A stretch of DNA of 64,000 nucleotides from Streptomyces sp. YS415 (GTDB lineage Bacteria; Actinomycetota; Actinomycetes; Streptomycetales; Streptomycetaceae): positions 1 to 64,000 of the forward strand of contig NZ_JAMJFL010000007.1 of assembly GCF_023544665.1 (NCBI RefSeq), read 5' to 3'. Position 1 is the stretch's first letter; each line of letters starts with the position of its first letter. The translations under genes and the position numbers were made by a program. The notes under the pieces were generated by a model. That model saw only the letters and a list, made by a program, of their open reading frames with translations, had not been told where the DNA came from and searched no databases. Shown here piece after piece: positions 32,006 through 39,802 of this stretch.

Positions 32006-32730
32006 CGACACACAACGACGACGTGGACTGGAACCGCTGGCCGGTCGCGGACTACCTCGCCGAGAACTACCGGGAGGTGCACCCCTCGGACGCGGCGGTC
32101 ATCGCCCACCACTCTGCGTTCTACCGGCGGCTGGCACCCGGATCGGTGGCCCGCTCGGTGGAGTTCGGGGCGGGACCGAACCTGTATCCGCTGATGCTCG
32201 CCGCCGCCGTGAGCCGCCGGATCGAGGCCGTGGAGGCGGGAGCCTCGAACATCGCCTATCTGGAGCGGCAGATCCTGTGCGGCCCGGAGGCCAGCTGGCT
32301 GCCGTTCCACGCCCTGTGCAGACGGCTCAACCCGGCGGTGCCGGCCACCCCGGCGCAGGCGCTGGCCCAGGTGTACGTGGTGCACGCGGACGTCCGTGAC
32401 CTGCCGCCGGACACCTACGGTCTGGCGTCCATGCACTTCGTCGCCGAGGGCGCCACCGAGGACTTCGCGGAGTTCACCGCGTTCTGCCGGACCTTCGTGC
32501 GCTGTGTCGCCCCGGGCGGATACCTGGTGGCGGCGTTCATGGAGAACATGCCGACGTACCGGATCGGACCGGCCTCGCGCTGGCCCGGCTGCCCGATCGA
32601 CCCGGACCGGGTCACGGAGGTGTTCACGCCCCTGACCCGGGAGCTCACCGTCACCCGCATCGACTCGGACCCGACGCTCCCGGACTACGGCGACTCCGGG
32701 ATGGTGCTGCTGACGGGGGTGGCGCGCTGA
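32002..32730 (+). CDS. NNMT/PNMT/TEMT-like SAM-dependent methyltransferase
   Basis: A 242-residue class I methyltransferase. WNRWPVADYLAENYREVHPSD at the N-terminus and the SAM-binding VEFGAGPNLYPLMLAAAVSRRIEAVEAG (53 onward) resemble amine N-methyltransferases of the NNMT group and, as I recall them, the SCO2525-type proteins of Streptomyces. VHADVRDLPP and the C-terminal GYLVAAFMENMPTYRIG complete the fold. The ATG overlaps the stop of the GGDEF-EAL-PLP fusion (ATGA), so translation is coupled. An amine or aminoketone made by the PLP domain is an attractive substrate, but this is inference. Confidence 0.85.
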   Translation: MTTHNDDVDWNRWPVADYLAENYREVHPSDAAVIAHHSAFYRRLAPGSVARSVEFGAGPNLYPLMLAAAVSRRIEAVEAGASNIAYLERQILCGPEASWLPFHALCRRLNPAVPATPAQALAQVYVVHADVRDLPPDTYGLASMHFVAEGATEDFAEFTAFCRTFVRCVAPGGYLVAAFMENMPTYRIGPASRWPGCPIDPDRVTEVFTPLTRELTVTRIDSDPTLPDYGDSGMVLLTGVAR

Positions 32731-32743
32731 GCGCGGCGACGGC

Positions 32744-32767
32744 CCCACCGGTCGCGCGACCGGTGGG
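32744..32767. terminator. Perfect palindromic bidirectional terminator
   Basis: Twelve-base arms 32744-32755 and 32756-32767 are exactly complementary, with the core ACCGGTCGCGCGACCGGT. In RNA this gives a 10-bp stem with a GCGC loop. It lies between the convergent methyltransferase gene and the chaplin gene. Confidence 0.75.
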
Positions 32768-32784
32768 ACCTCGCCTGCCTGGCG

Positions 32785-33456
32785 TCAGCGGGTCGTCCGG
32801 GCGCGGGAGCGCCGGTAGAGGACGGCGCCACCGAGGACGAGGGCGGCGCCGGCCGCCGCCGCGGGGACGGTGTGGTCCGCCCCGGTGCGGGCGAGCGCGG
32901 CGCCGGGGCGGTCCTGGACGTGCTCCGCGGGCTTGGGACCCGGCTGGGCGCGGGGCGGCGCGGGCGGCCGGGGCGCCGGTTCCGCGGGGCGTTCGGGTCG
33001 TACGGGGCGGCCGGAGGAGTTCTCCGACTCGTTGCCGGCGGCCGCGTTGCCGAGGCCGACCACGTTCACGCTGTTGCCGCTCACGTTCACCGGGAGCTGG
33101 ACCGGCAGCTGCACGCCGTTGCCGGAGACCACACCGGGCGAATCCTTTCCGCCGCCCCGCGCGGACGCCCCGCCCCCAGCGGACGCCCCGCCGGGCGCGC
33201 CGCGCTCGTCCCCCGCGCTCCGGTCGGCGCACGTGTTGCCCGCGGCCGGGTTGAGCAGTCCCACCACGTTCACGGTGTTCCCGCACACGTTCACCGGGAC
33301 GTGCACCGGGAGCTGGACGGTGTTGCCGGAGATCAGTCCGGGCGAGCCGACCGCGGCGCCGTCGGCCCCGGAGTCGGCCTGCGCGGGCATCGTCAGGGCC
33401 ATCGCACCGGACACGGCGGCGACGGCGATCACACCGTTTCGGGTAACCCGTCTCAT
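32785..33456 (-). CDS. Long chaplin with two chaplin domains and LAxTG sorting signal
   Basis: A 223-residue secreted wall-anchored hydrophobic protein. Residues 1-28 are the signal peptide (ending MPAQA). The first chaplin domain, about 37-78, is VGSPGLISGNTVQLPVHVPVNVC..NTVNVVGLLNPAAGNTC with the usual Cys pair C58/C76. The second, about 106-146, repeats the pattern but has Ser at both Cys positions (S126, S144). After a Pro-rich spacer, LARTG at 188-192, a hydrophobic stretch and RRSRA form a sortase signal. Long chaplins (ChpA-C) anchor the amyloid coat of aerial hyphae to the peptidoglycan. It is expected to be expressed during aerial growth. Confidence 0.93.
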   Translation of the reverse strand: MRRVTRNGVIAVAAVSGAMALTMPAQADSGADGAAVGSPGLISGNTVQLPVHVPVNVCGNTVNVVGLLNPAAGNTCADRSAGDERGAPGGASAGGGASARGGGKDSPGVVSGNGVQLPVQLPVNVSGNSVNVVGLGNAAAGNESENSSGRPVRPERPAEPAPRPPAPPRAQPGPKPAEHVQDRPGAALARTGADHTVPAAAAGAALVLGGAVLYRRSRARTTR

Positions 33457-33762
33457 AGGTTCCCTGCCTTCCAGACATGGATGCGGGCACTCACCCGCAC
33501 CGGATAAAACGCGGGCGAACCATCGGAGTTATGGCTAATCGGCCTTTCACCCCATCGAGCGTCAGGTTTATCGAACTAGCGGCAAAAGCTGTTGTATGGG
33601 ATTCAGTGATACGTATGCGCATGCAAGAGGCGGCGGGAAGAGCCCGGGAAGCGGCCCCTCGCGGGCGCTGTCGCTCGTCCGGAGGCGGAGCCCCGGAGGG
33701 CCGCTTATCGTGATCGAGGGCGCCGGATCCCGGTCCGCCGACGGGCGTCCCTGGAGGCATCG
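33457..33762. other. Divergent AT-richer intergenic region, chaplin/hydrolase
   Basis: This 306-bp gap is noticeably AT-richer at 33500-33620 than its surroundings and must hold the promoters for the chaplin (minus) and the hydrolase (plus). An 8-bp palindrome ATACGTAT lies at about 33608. I could not identify convincing -35/-10 pairs or a developmental sigma-factor site. GGAGG at 33752 is the ribosome site for the hydrolase. Confidence 0.4.
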
Positions 33763-35340
33763 ATGCTGGGCAAGCTGCCGAAACGGCCCGCCCTGCGGCA
33801 CTGCGCCGTCATCTCGGCCGTAGGGCTCACCGTGCTGGGCCTGGGACTGCCCGCGGTGGACGGTGACGATCCCGGTCTGGCGCGGTTCTACCGCCAGAAG
33901 GTGGCGTGGGGGAAGTGCCAGGGCATGGAGGCGCCCAAGGACCTCCAGTGCGGCAAGATCACGGTCCCCCTCGACTACGCCGACCCGGCGGCCGGGACGC
34001 TCGACCTGGCGCTGGCCCGCTACCGGGCCACGGGCAAGGCGCGCGGCTCGGTGCTGCTGAACTTCGGCGGGCCCGGGGGTGCGGGCGTCGACCAGCTCGC
34101 CTACGGCGGCAAGGACTTCATGGGCCTGACCGACGAGTACGACGTGGTGACCTTCGACCCGCGCGGTGTGGGCCGGTCCTCGCCGGTCAGCTGCGGCGAC
34201 GGCGCCGAGGCGACCGCCGACTCGTCGGACGACAGCGCCGAACTCGACGCCGATCCGCAGGCGGTGCTGGAGGAGATCCGCGCCACGGCCGCCGCGTGCG
34301 CCGAGCACTCCGGGCCCGTGCTGCCCCACATAGGCACCGTGAACGCCTCCCGGGACCTGGACGTGATGCGCGAAGCCGTCGGCGACAAGAAGCTCAACTA
34401 CCTCGGCTTCTCCTACGGCACCCGGCTCGGCGCGGTCTATGCGAAGCAGTTCCCCGACAAGGTGGGCCGCATGGTGCTCGACGGCGTGGACACCCTCACC
34501 GAGCCGCTCACCGAACAGGGCGTGGCGGGCGCCGAGGGACAGCAGAAGGCACTGGACGAGTTCGTCACCTGGTGCACCCAGGACATCGGCTGCCCCTTCG
34601 GGCAGGATCCGCGCACCGCGCGCAAGGAGGTCGAGCGGCTCGTGGAGTCGCTGGACGAGGATCCCGTGCCGACGGACTTCGGGGACGAGTTCACCGGCCA
34701 GGACCTGGTGGGCGCCATCGGGCAGGCCCTGTACAGCGAGGACCTGTGGCCGTCGCTGCAACGCGCCCTGACCTCCCTGGTGGAGGACGGCGACACCAGC
34801 GGCGTGGTGGGCTTCGCCTCCGGCGGCCTGACCGTGCCCGGCCGCAACGGCGACGGCGACCACAGCGGTCTGGTGGACACGGAGGACGTCCCCCTGGACA
34901 ACCTCCCGGCGGCGCTGATGGCGATCAACTGCGCGGACGATCCCGACCGGCCCAGCGCCAAGGACATCACCCGCAATCTCGACCGGCTGCGCGCCGAGTA
35001 CGAGCGGGCTTCCCCGGTGTTCGGCCGCTACCGGCTCACCGAGGTCCTGATGTGCTACGGCCGCCCCAAGGGCACCGACTTCATCCGCGAGAAGGTCAAG
35101 GATCTGGACGGCCCGAAGATGCTCCTGGTCGGCACCCGGGGCGACCCGGCGACGCCGTACCGCTGGACCGTGCAGACGGCACGCCGCCTCGGCTCCTCGG
35201 CCGTGGTCCTGGACAACCGCGACGGCGGCCACACCGGGTACGCCTCCTCCAAGTGCGTGCACGAGAAGGTGGACGCGTTCCTGCTGTACGGCTCCCTGCC
35301 GCCGAACGGCAGTTCCTGCGGGCCGGGGCAGGACGACTGA
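33763..35340 (+). CDS. Secreted alpha/beta-hydrolase, tripeptidyl aminopeptidase-like
   Basis: A 525-residue hydrolase with a signal-like N-terminus (residues 12-32: RHCAVISAVGLTVLGLGLPAV). VPLDYADPAAGTLDLALARY and LLNFGGPGGAGVDQLA are the N-terminal strand and oxyanion region. The nucleophile is S217 in GFSYGT, and the C-terminal ..LVGTRGDPATPYRWTVQTARRL and DGGHTGYASSKCVHE carry the Asp and His. This is the pattern of Streptomyces tripeptidyl aminopeptidases and SlpD/E-like proteins (S33 peptidases). It probably trims peptides outside the cell or on its surface. The ATG at 33763 has GGAGG 5 nt away. Confidence 0.87.
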   Translation: MLGKLPKRPALRHCAVISAVGLTVLGLGLPAVDGDDPGLARFYRQKVAWGKCQGMEAPKDLQCGKITVPLDYADPAAGTLDLALARYRATGKARGSVLLNFGGPGGAGVDQLAYGGKDFMGLTDEYDVVTFDPRGVGRSSPVSCGDGAEATADSSDDSAELDADPQAVLEEIRATAAACAEHSGPVLPHIGTVNASRDLDVMREAVGDKKLNYLGFSYGTRLGAVYAKQFPDKVGRMVLDGVDTLTEPLTEQGVAGAEGQQKALDEFVTWCTQDIGCPFGQDPRTARKEVERLVESLDEDPVPTDFGDEFTGQDLVGAIGQALYSEDLWPSLQRALTSLVEDGDTSGVVGFASGGLTVPGRNGDGDHSGLVDTEDVPLDNLPAALMAINCADDPDRPSAKDITRNLDRLRAEYERASPVFGRYRLTEVLMCYGRPKGTDFIREKVKDLDGPKMLLVGTRGDPATPYRWTVQTARRLGSSAVVLDNRDGGHTGYASSKCVHEKVDAFLLYGSLPPNGSSCGPGQDD

Positions 35341-35350
35341 GGCGGCCCGG

Positions 35351-35776
35351 TCAGTCCTCCGCGTACGCGATCCGGTGCAGGGCGGCCGCGGTCCGGCCGA
35401 AGCCGTCGTCGCCGAGCAGGTCCCGCAGTTCGGCGTTGAAGCGGTCGATCTCGGGGCGGGCGGCGCCCAGGGCGGCGGTGCCGGCGTCGGTCAACTCCAG
35501 GACCACGGCCCGGTGTTCGCTGGGATGCGCCCGCTTGGCGAGGAGCCCGGCCGTGGTCAGCCGGGTCACGAGACCCGTGACGGCCGACTCCCGCAGGCCG
35601 AGCGAGCGCGCCAGCTGCTGCTGGGTGACGCCCGGTTGGTCCTCGACGGCGAACAGGGCGCCGAGCTGGGCGGTGGTGACCCCGGCGGCCGCCACACAGC
35701 GCCGGTCGGCGGTGGTGCGCAGCCGGTGCGCCGCTCGCTGCAACAGGAAGTAGAGGCGCTGATCAGGCTCGGGCAT
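35351..35776 (-). CDS. MarR family transcriptional regulator
   Basis: A 141-residue winged-helix regulator. LYFLLQRAAHRLRTTADRRCVAAAGVTTAQLGALFAVEDQPGVTQQQLARSLGLRESAVTGLVTRLTTAGLLAKRAHPSEHRAVVLELTDAG covers the complete MarR DNA-binding region and wing. The ATG at 35776 starts the first helix; an upstream in-frame ATG would add 14 unrelated residues. It is divergent from a PaaI-type thioesterase gene, with a perfect inverted repeat in the 65-bp gap, so it very likely represses both genes and responds to a phenolic or acyl ligand. Confidence 0.88.
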   Translation of the reverse strand: MPEPDQRLYFLLQRAAHRLRTTADRRCVAAAGVTTAQLGALFAVEDQPGVTQQQLARSLGLRESAVTGLVTRLTTAGLLAKRAHPSEHRAVVLELTDAGTAALGAARPEIDRFNAELRDLLGDDGFGRTAAALHRIAYAED

Positions 35777-35813
35777 GGCCCGATCTTGACAGAGCCAGCA
35801 GGCCCGCGCCACC

Positions 35814-35835
35814 CTCACTTCACTACTGAAGTGAG
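35814..35835. promoter_or_regulatory. MarR operator (perfect 9-bp inverted repeat)
   Basis: CTCACTTCA and TGAAGTGAG flank a CTAC centre. The repeat ends 6 bp before the thioesterase ATG (35842) and lies 38 bp upstream of the MarR start (35776), a classic position for co-repression of a divergent pair. Confidence 0.7.
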
Positions 35836-35841
35836 GTTTTC

Positions 35842-36255
35842 ATGAGCGACTCCCTGGACCTGGCGTCGGCCAGGAAGGTACTGGCCGCGCAGCCCTTCAG
35901 CGCCCTGCTCGGGGCCCGCCTGACAGCGTTCGGCAAGGGCGCGGCGACCCTGGAACTGGACATCCGCGGCGAGCTCCTCCAGCAGTTCGGCTACGTCCAC
36001 GGCGGTGTGCTCGGCTATGCCGCGGACAACGCGTCGGCCTTCGCCGCGGGAACCGTGGCCGGCCCGCGCCTGACCACGTCCGGGCTCACGATCGACTTCC
36101 TGCGTCCCGCCAGGGGCGAACTCCTGCGCGCCCGTGCGGAGGTGGTCCGCGCGGGCCGTACCCGTGTCGTGTGCCGCTGCGATCTGATCACCGTCGACGG
36201 CCAGGGCACGGAGACACTCTGCGCGGTGTCCCAGGGCGCCATCGCGGTGACCTGA
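35842..36255 (+). CDS. PaaI family thioesterase (hotdog fold)
   Basis: A 137-residue single hotdog domain. PFSALLGARLTAFGKGAATLELDIRGELLQQFGYVHGGVLGYAADNASAFAAGT holds the PaaI-type HGG motif at the active site, and TIDFLRPARGELLRARAEVVRAGRTRVVCRCDL the following strands. It hydrolyses an acyl-CoA thioester, probably an aromatic or branched acyl-CoA, in the cytoplasm. The start codon follows the MarR operator so closely that repressor binding would block the ribosome site or transcription start. Confidence 0.87.
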   Translation: MSDSLDLASARKVLAAQPFSALLGARLTAFGKGAATLELDIRGELLQQFGYVHGGVLGYAADNASAFAAGTVAGPRLTTSGLTIDFLRPARGELLRARAEVVRAGRTRVVCRCDLITVDGQGTETLCAVSQGAIAVT

Positions 36256-36346
36256 CCGGGCCGTCACCGGCGCGCCGGAGCCGACCTCGGCGTACGACGG
36301 ATTCGCCCCCCATGCCCCATTCGCGAATCAGACCTATCGTGCTGTC

Positions 36347-37444
36347 ATGGAGCATGCACTGAGCCCCGCCACACTCGCCGAGCTGCGCCGCCCGCGTCCC
36401 TACCCCGCGGTGTCCGTCCTGACCCCGACGCACCGCAGGGAGCCCGACAACGCCCAGGACGCGGTCCGGCTTCGCAATGTCGTGGCCGACGCCAAGAAGC
36501 AGCTGGAAACGGACCCCGCGGTCAGCCGGGAACGGCGGATCGACGTCGTCCGGCAGCTGGAGGAAGCGCTCGCCGAGGTCGACCTGACGCACGCCGAGGA
36601 CGGTCTCGCGATCTTCGCCGCGCCGGGTGAGCACCAGGTGTGGTCACTGGCCCGCCCGGTGCCCGAACGCGTGGTCCTCTCGGACACCTTCCTGACCCGC
36701 AACCTCGTCTCGGCGCAGGCCGCCGAGCGGCCGTTCTGGGTGCTCTCGGTCTCCGCCGACCGGGTCACGCTGTGGAGCGGCGGCACCGACCGGGTCGTGG
36801 AGGAACACGCCGGCGGCTTCCCGCTCACCCGGAGTACGGACAACTTCGACGCCGAGCGCCAGGAGCGGATCGGCGACCTGTCGAGCACCTTCCGCGACGA
36901 GGGCACCCGGCACTTCCTGCGGGAGGCCGACACCGCCGTCGGCAGGCTGCTGCGCCACGATCCGCGCCCGCTGTACGTCACGGGCGAGACCGCGGCACTG
37001 TCCCTGCTCGACGAGGTCGGCAGCGCCACCCGCGACGCCGTCCACGTCCGGCACGGCGGTCTCTCCCACGCCACCCCGGACACGGTGTGGCAGGCGGTAC
37101 GGCCCGTGGTCGCGGCCGACGGCCGCAAGACCGTCGACCAGGTGGCCCGGGAGCTGGAGACGGCCAGGGGCCGCAAGGCGTACGCGGCCGGCCTGGACGA
37201 GGTCTGGCAGAGCGCCCGCGAGGGCCGGGTCCGGCTGCTGGCGGTCGAGGAGAACTACCGTGCCACCGTCCGCGACGACGCCGGCGACCACCTGATCCCG
37301 GCCGAGAGCGGCGACCTCGACGCCCGCGAGGACATCGTGGACGAGATCGTCGAGCAGTGCCTGGAGACCGGCGCCGACGTCCGCTTCGTGCCGGACGGCA
37401 CCCTGCAGGACGCCGCCGGGATCGCGGGCGTCCTGCGCTACTGA
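36347..37444 (+). CDS. baeRF3-like (bacterial release-factor-fold) protein
   Basis: A 365-residue soluble protein. YPAVSVLTPTHRREPDNAQDAVRLRNVVADAKKQLE starts the eRF1-like N-domain, and LARPVPERVVLSDTFLTRNLV, VLSVSADRVTLWSGG and RKAYAAGLDEVWQSAREGRVRLLAVEENY cover the middle and C-terminal domains. This matches the bacterial archaeo-eukaryotic release factor family 3, annotated in Streptomyces under several vague names. A function in ribosome rescue or stress has been proposed for the superfamily but is not established. It is preceded by a TTCGCGAA palindrome at about 36321 and stands alone. Confidence 0.75.
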   Translation: MEHALSPATLAELRRPRPYPAVSVLTPTHRREPDNAQDAVRLRNVVADAKKQLETDPAVSRERRIDVVRQLEEALAEVDLTHAEDGLAIFAAPGEHQVWSLARPVPERVVLSDTFLTRNLVSAQAAERPFWVLSVSADRVTLWSGGTDRVVEEHAGGFPLTRSTDNFDAERQERIGDLSSTFRDEGTRHFLREADTAVGRLLRHDPRPLYVTGETAALSLLDEVGSATRDAVHVRHGGLSHATPDTVWQAVRPVVAADGRKTVDQVARELETARGRKAYAAGLDEVWQSAREGRVRLLAVEENYRATVRDDAGDHLIPAESGDLDAREDIVDEIVEQCLETGADVRFVPDGTLQDAAGIAGVLRY

Positions 37445-37450
37445 GCCGGG

Positions 37451-37864
37451 TCAGACGCTCCCGAAGAGCGCGCTGAGCCCTTCGTCCACGGCCGACCCGA
37501 TGTCCTCCTGGCCGACGGCGACGACCGCGCAGCTGCGCGCCAGGAAGCGGCGCAGCGCCGCGCTGTCGAACTGCAGCAGGGCCAGCCCGTACGGCGAGTG
37601 GAACTCCAGTACCGTACGGGCCGGACCGCACGGCCAGATGTGCACGTCCCCGGCTCCGGCCGGGCCGTGCAGCCCCTCCGCCAGCAGCGAGCGGGCGAAG
37701 GTCCAGGTGACGCCCTCCCCGTCGAGGGAGACCTCGGACGGGAAGTCGATGTGCACGGCCAGCGGGTCGGTCGACCTGTACCGGAGCGTGGCGGGAGCGG
37801 GCACCACCTCCTCGTCGGCGGTGATGAGACGAGCGCGAACGGGCTGCTCCAAGGTGACGTCCAT
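37451..37864 (-). CDS. SsgA-like sporulation/cell-division protein (SALP)
   Basis: A 137-residue SsgA/SsgB family protein. The family pattern is complete: PVRARLITADEEVVPAPATLRYRSTDPLAVHIDFPSEVSLDGEGVTWTFARSLLAEGLHGPAGAGDVHIWPC and LEFHSPYGLALLQFDSAALRRFLARSCAVV. SALPs localise division proteins, peptidoglycan synthesis or autolysis during Streptomyces sporulation; SsgB recruits FtsZ. This one is longer at the ends than SsgB and has no other feature fixing which member it is. GGGGGAGAT precedes the ATG, and a small hairpin lies in its 5' region. Confidence 0.9.
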   Translation of the reverse strand: MDVTLEQPVRARLITADEEVVPAPATLRYRSTDPLAVHIDFPSEVSLDGEGVTWTFARSLLAEGLHGPAGAGDVHIWPCGPARTVLEFHSPYGLALLQFDSAALRRFLARSCAVVAVGQEDIGSAVDEGLSALFGSV

Positions 37865-37894
37865 AACGATCTCCCCCGTGATCGATGAGGTCGG

Positions 37895-37911
37895 ACCGGC
37901 GAAAAGCCGGT
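37895..37911 (-). other. Small hairpin in the SALP 5' untranslated region
   Basis: ACCGGC and GCCGGT close a 5-nt loop, 31 bp upstream of the SALP start. It could stabilise the mRNA or modulate translation. It is only 6 bp long. Confidence 0.35.
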
Positions 37912-37968
37912 ATGTCTTTAGGACCTCGCAGCCGCCCTTCGCATTACGCCCGAGCCGGATCCCCTCGG

Positions 37969-37982
37969 GTGACCTGCGTCAC
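37969..37982. promoter_or_regulatory. Candidate Crp-binding site
   Basis: GTGACCTGCGTCAC is a perfect inverted repeat and fits the Streptomyces Crp pattern GTG(N6)GNCAC. It lies about 105 bp upstream of the SALP gene and about 337 bp upstream of the phosphatase gene. Confidence 0.42.
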
Positions 37983-38318
37983 GCCCCGACGGAGCATTCT
38001 CGCCTTACCCGTACGAAGCCACCCGAAGCCCCCGCGTCAGCGGCAGAAGCCTTCGAACACGCTGTCGTCGAACACGGGGATGGGCATGCGATCGTCGGGC
38101 CGACACACCGTCAAACCACGTACTCCGTCTACGACTTGGCTTGGGAAAGCAGTACGCCATGGACATGGCCTGACCGCCCCGTGAAGACACTGGCATATGC
38201 CAGAAGCACCACCGCGTCGGGTGTTGCCAAATCCCTTACAGCGCATCGCGGGCTGTGCAACAGTCGTAACGGTCCCTCCGTCAATCTGGTCGTACCGTCC
38301 CCTTCACCGGAGTGCGTC

Positions 38319-39746
38319 ATGCCGTCCCATCTCTCCGCGGACCGCCCAGCCGCCCAGCCGCCCGGACGCGGCTCGGTCGACGCGCTGATCACGCAGGCGC
38401 GACGCCTCAAGGGCGACGTGGACGCGGTGCGGCGGGACACGCCCGGCGACGGTTCGGACCCGCAGGAACGCTGGCAGCGAGCCCTGTGCGACCTGGCCCT
38501 CACCCAACTCGACGACCTCGACGCCCACTTGGCCCAGCTGCGGGAGGGACCGCCGCCGGCGCCCCCCGCACCGGAGACACCCGCGGCCGCCGAGTCCGCG
38601 CCGCCCGCCCCGCCCGGCGAGTCACTGCTCAGCCGGGTCGGCAGCGCGGAGTGGAACCTCCTGACGGACGAGGCCAGTTGGTCCGGCGAGCTGTACCAGA
38701 TCCTGGGCCGGGACGCCGCCGCTCCTCCGCTCACCCTGGACGAACTGCCCTCCCTGGTCCTCGACGAGGACCGGCCGCGGCTGACCGCGATGGTCACCGA
38801 CTGCCTCGTCGACGCCAAGCCGATCGACGGGGAGTTCCGCATCGTCCGCCCGGGCGGTGAGGTACGGACCGTTCACATGATGGGCGAGCCCGTGCTCGAC
38901 GCCGACGGCAGCACCGCCTCGATGTGGGCCGTGCTGCGGGACGTCAGCGAACTGCGCCGCAGCCAGCGCGAGGTGAGCGAGACCCGTGACTCGCTCCAGC
39001 GCCAGCAGCACCGCGCGCAGACCGAGCACCGGCTGGCGGTCGAGTTGCAGGAGGCTGTGCTGCCGCCGTGGCGCGGCTCCCTGCGACTCCCGCACGAGGG
39101 CCCGGAAACCCTGGACCTCGCGGCCCGTCACCTGCCGTCCACAGGCGGCTCGCCGATCGGCGGCGACTGGTACGACGCGCTCGAACTACCGGGCGGCGCG
39201 ACACTGCTGAGCGTCGGCGGCCTCACCGGCCAGGGCGTGGCCGCGGCCTCGGGCATGGCGACCCTGCTGGGTGCCGTGCGCGGCATGGCGATGGCCGGCA
39301 CCGCGCCGGGCCAGCTGATGTCCTGGCTCAACCAGTTGCTCGATGCCACTGTCCAGCCCGCCCTCGGCAGCGCGGTCTGCTGCCGCTACCGGCCCGCCAC
39401 CCGCACCCTGGTCTGGGCCCAGGCGGGACACCCCGCCCCGCTGCTGTTCCGCGGCGGGACGGGGCGCCGACTGGCCGCGCCGGAGGGCGTGCTGCTGGGC
39501 GCGACGACCGGTGCCTCCTACGACCAGGCCGAAGTCACCCTGGACGCCGGCGACCTGCTGCTCCTGCACACCGATGGACTGGTGTCCGGGCAGGGCGGAA
39601 CCGACACGTCGGACCGTCTCCTCGACCTGGCTCCGCGCTTCGACGCGGCGCACTCCGCACAGGACTGCGTGCGGATGGTGATGGAGGAGTTCGGCGGGAC
39701 CCCACGCGCGGACGACGCCTGTGTGCTGGTCGCCAGGGTGATCTGA
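38319..39746 (+). CDS. PAS domain-containing SpoIIE/PP2C-type phosphatase
   Basis: A 475-residue soluble protein. Residues about 1-80 are an ANTAR-like or coiled helical region (VDALITQARRLKGDVDAVRR). After a Pro/Ala linker, a PAS domain spans about 105-225 (SAEWNLLTDEASWSGELYQILG, GEFRIVRPGGEVRTVHMMGEPV). The SpoIIE/RsbU phosphatase spans about 245-470: LAVELQEAVLPP, GSPIGGDWYDALELPGG with the metal-binding GDWYD, AQAGHPAPLLF, LLLHTDGLVSG and ADDACVLVARV. It dephosphorylates an anti-anti-sigma factor in a partner-switching cascade. The ATG at 38319 has GGAG 6 nt away; a longer in-frame extension upstream is noncoding. Confidence 0.88.
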   Translation: MPSHLSADRPAAQPPGRGSVDALITQARRLKGDVDAVRRDTPGDGSDPQERWQRALCDLALTQLDDLDAHLAQLREGPPPAPPAPETPAAAESAPPAPPGESLLSRVGSAEWNLLTDEASWSGELYQILGRDAAAPPLTLDELPSLVLDEDRPRLTAMVTDCLVDAKPIDGEFRIVRPGGEVRTVHMMGEPVLDADGSTASMWAVLRDVSELRRSQREVSETRDSLQRQQHRAQTEHRLAVELQEAVLPPWRGSLRLPHEGPETLDLAARHLPSTGGSPIGGDWYDALELPGGATLLSVGGLTGQGVAAASGMATLLGAVRGMAMAGTAPGQLMSWLNQLLDATVQPALGSAVCCRYRPATRTLVWAQAGHPAPLLFRGGTGRRLAAPEGVLLGATTGASYDQAEVTLDAGDLLLLHTDGLVSGQGGTDTSDRLLDLAPRFDAAHSAQDCVRMVMEEFGGTPRADDACVLVARVI

Positions 39747-39771
39747 GCCGGGTGATGTGAGGCGGGATCGA

Positions 39772-39796
39772 GCGCACGGGTCCCCTGTGCCCGTGC
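39772..39796. terminator. Stem-loop terminator between convergent genes
   Basis: CGCACGGG (39772-39779) pairs with CCCGTGCG (39789-39796) across a 9-nt loop. It lies between the phosphatase stop (39746) and the NsdA-like stop (39803). Confidence 0.55.
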
Positions 39797-39802
39797 GATC
39801 CT

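Larger units (their letters stand above)
37865..38318. other. 454-bp divergent control region, SALP and SpoIIE phosphatase
   Basis: No gene was found here. It holds a 6-bp hairpin at 37895-37911 (ACCGGC/GCCGGT with a GAAAA loop) in the SALP 5' region and a Crp-type palindrome at 37969-37982. The rest up to the phosphatase start is moderately AT-rich with no convincing promoter hexamers. Confidence 0.5.

Noticed and set aside
27632..32011. A 1459-codon open frame antisense to the GGDEF-EAL-PLP gene
   Set aside because: The sense strand carries complete catalytic motifs for three domains. Long antisense frames are expected in DNA with GC-rich third positions, and the antisense product is Arg/Gly/Gln-rich with no domain.
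33425..33450. CGGGTAACCCG palindrome as an operator related to the 1218-1233 site
   Set aside because: It lies inside the chaplin coding sequence over conserved N-terminal residues and shares only a short GGGTAAC core.
37500..38318. N-terminal extension of the PAS-SpoIIE phosphatase over the SALP gene
   Set aside because: The extension is antisense to the SsgA-like gene and has no domain; the ATG at 38319 has a ribosome site and begins the conserved protein.
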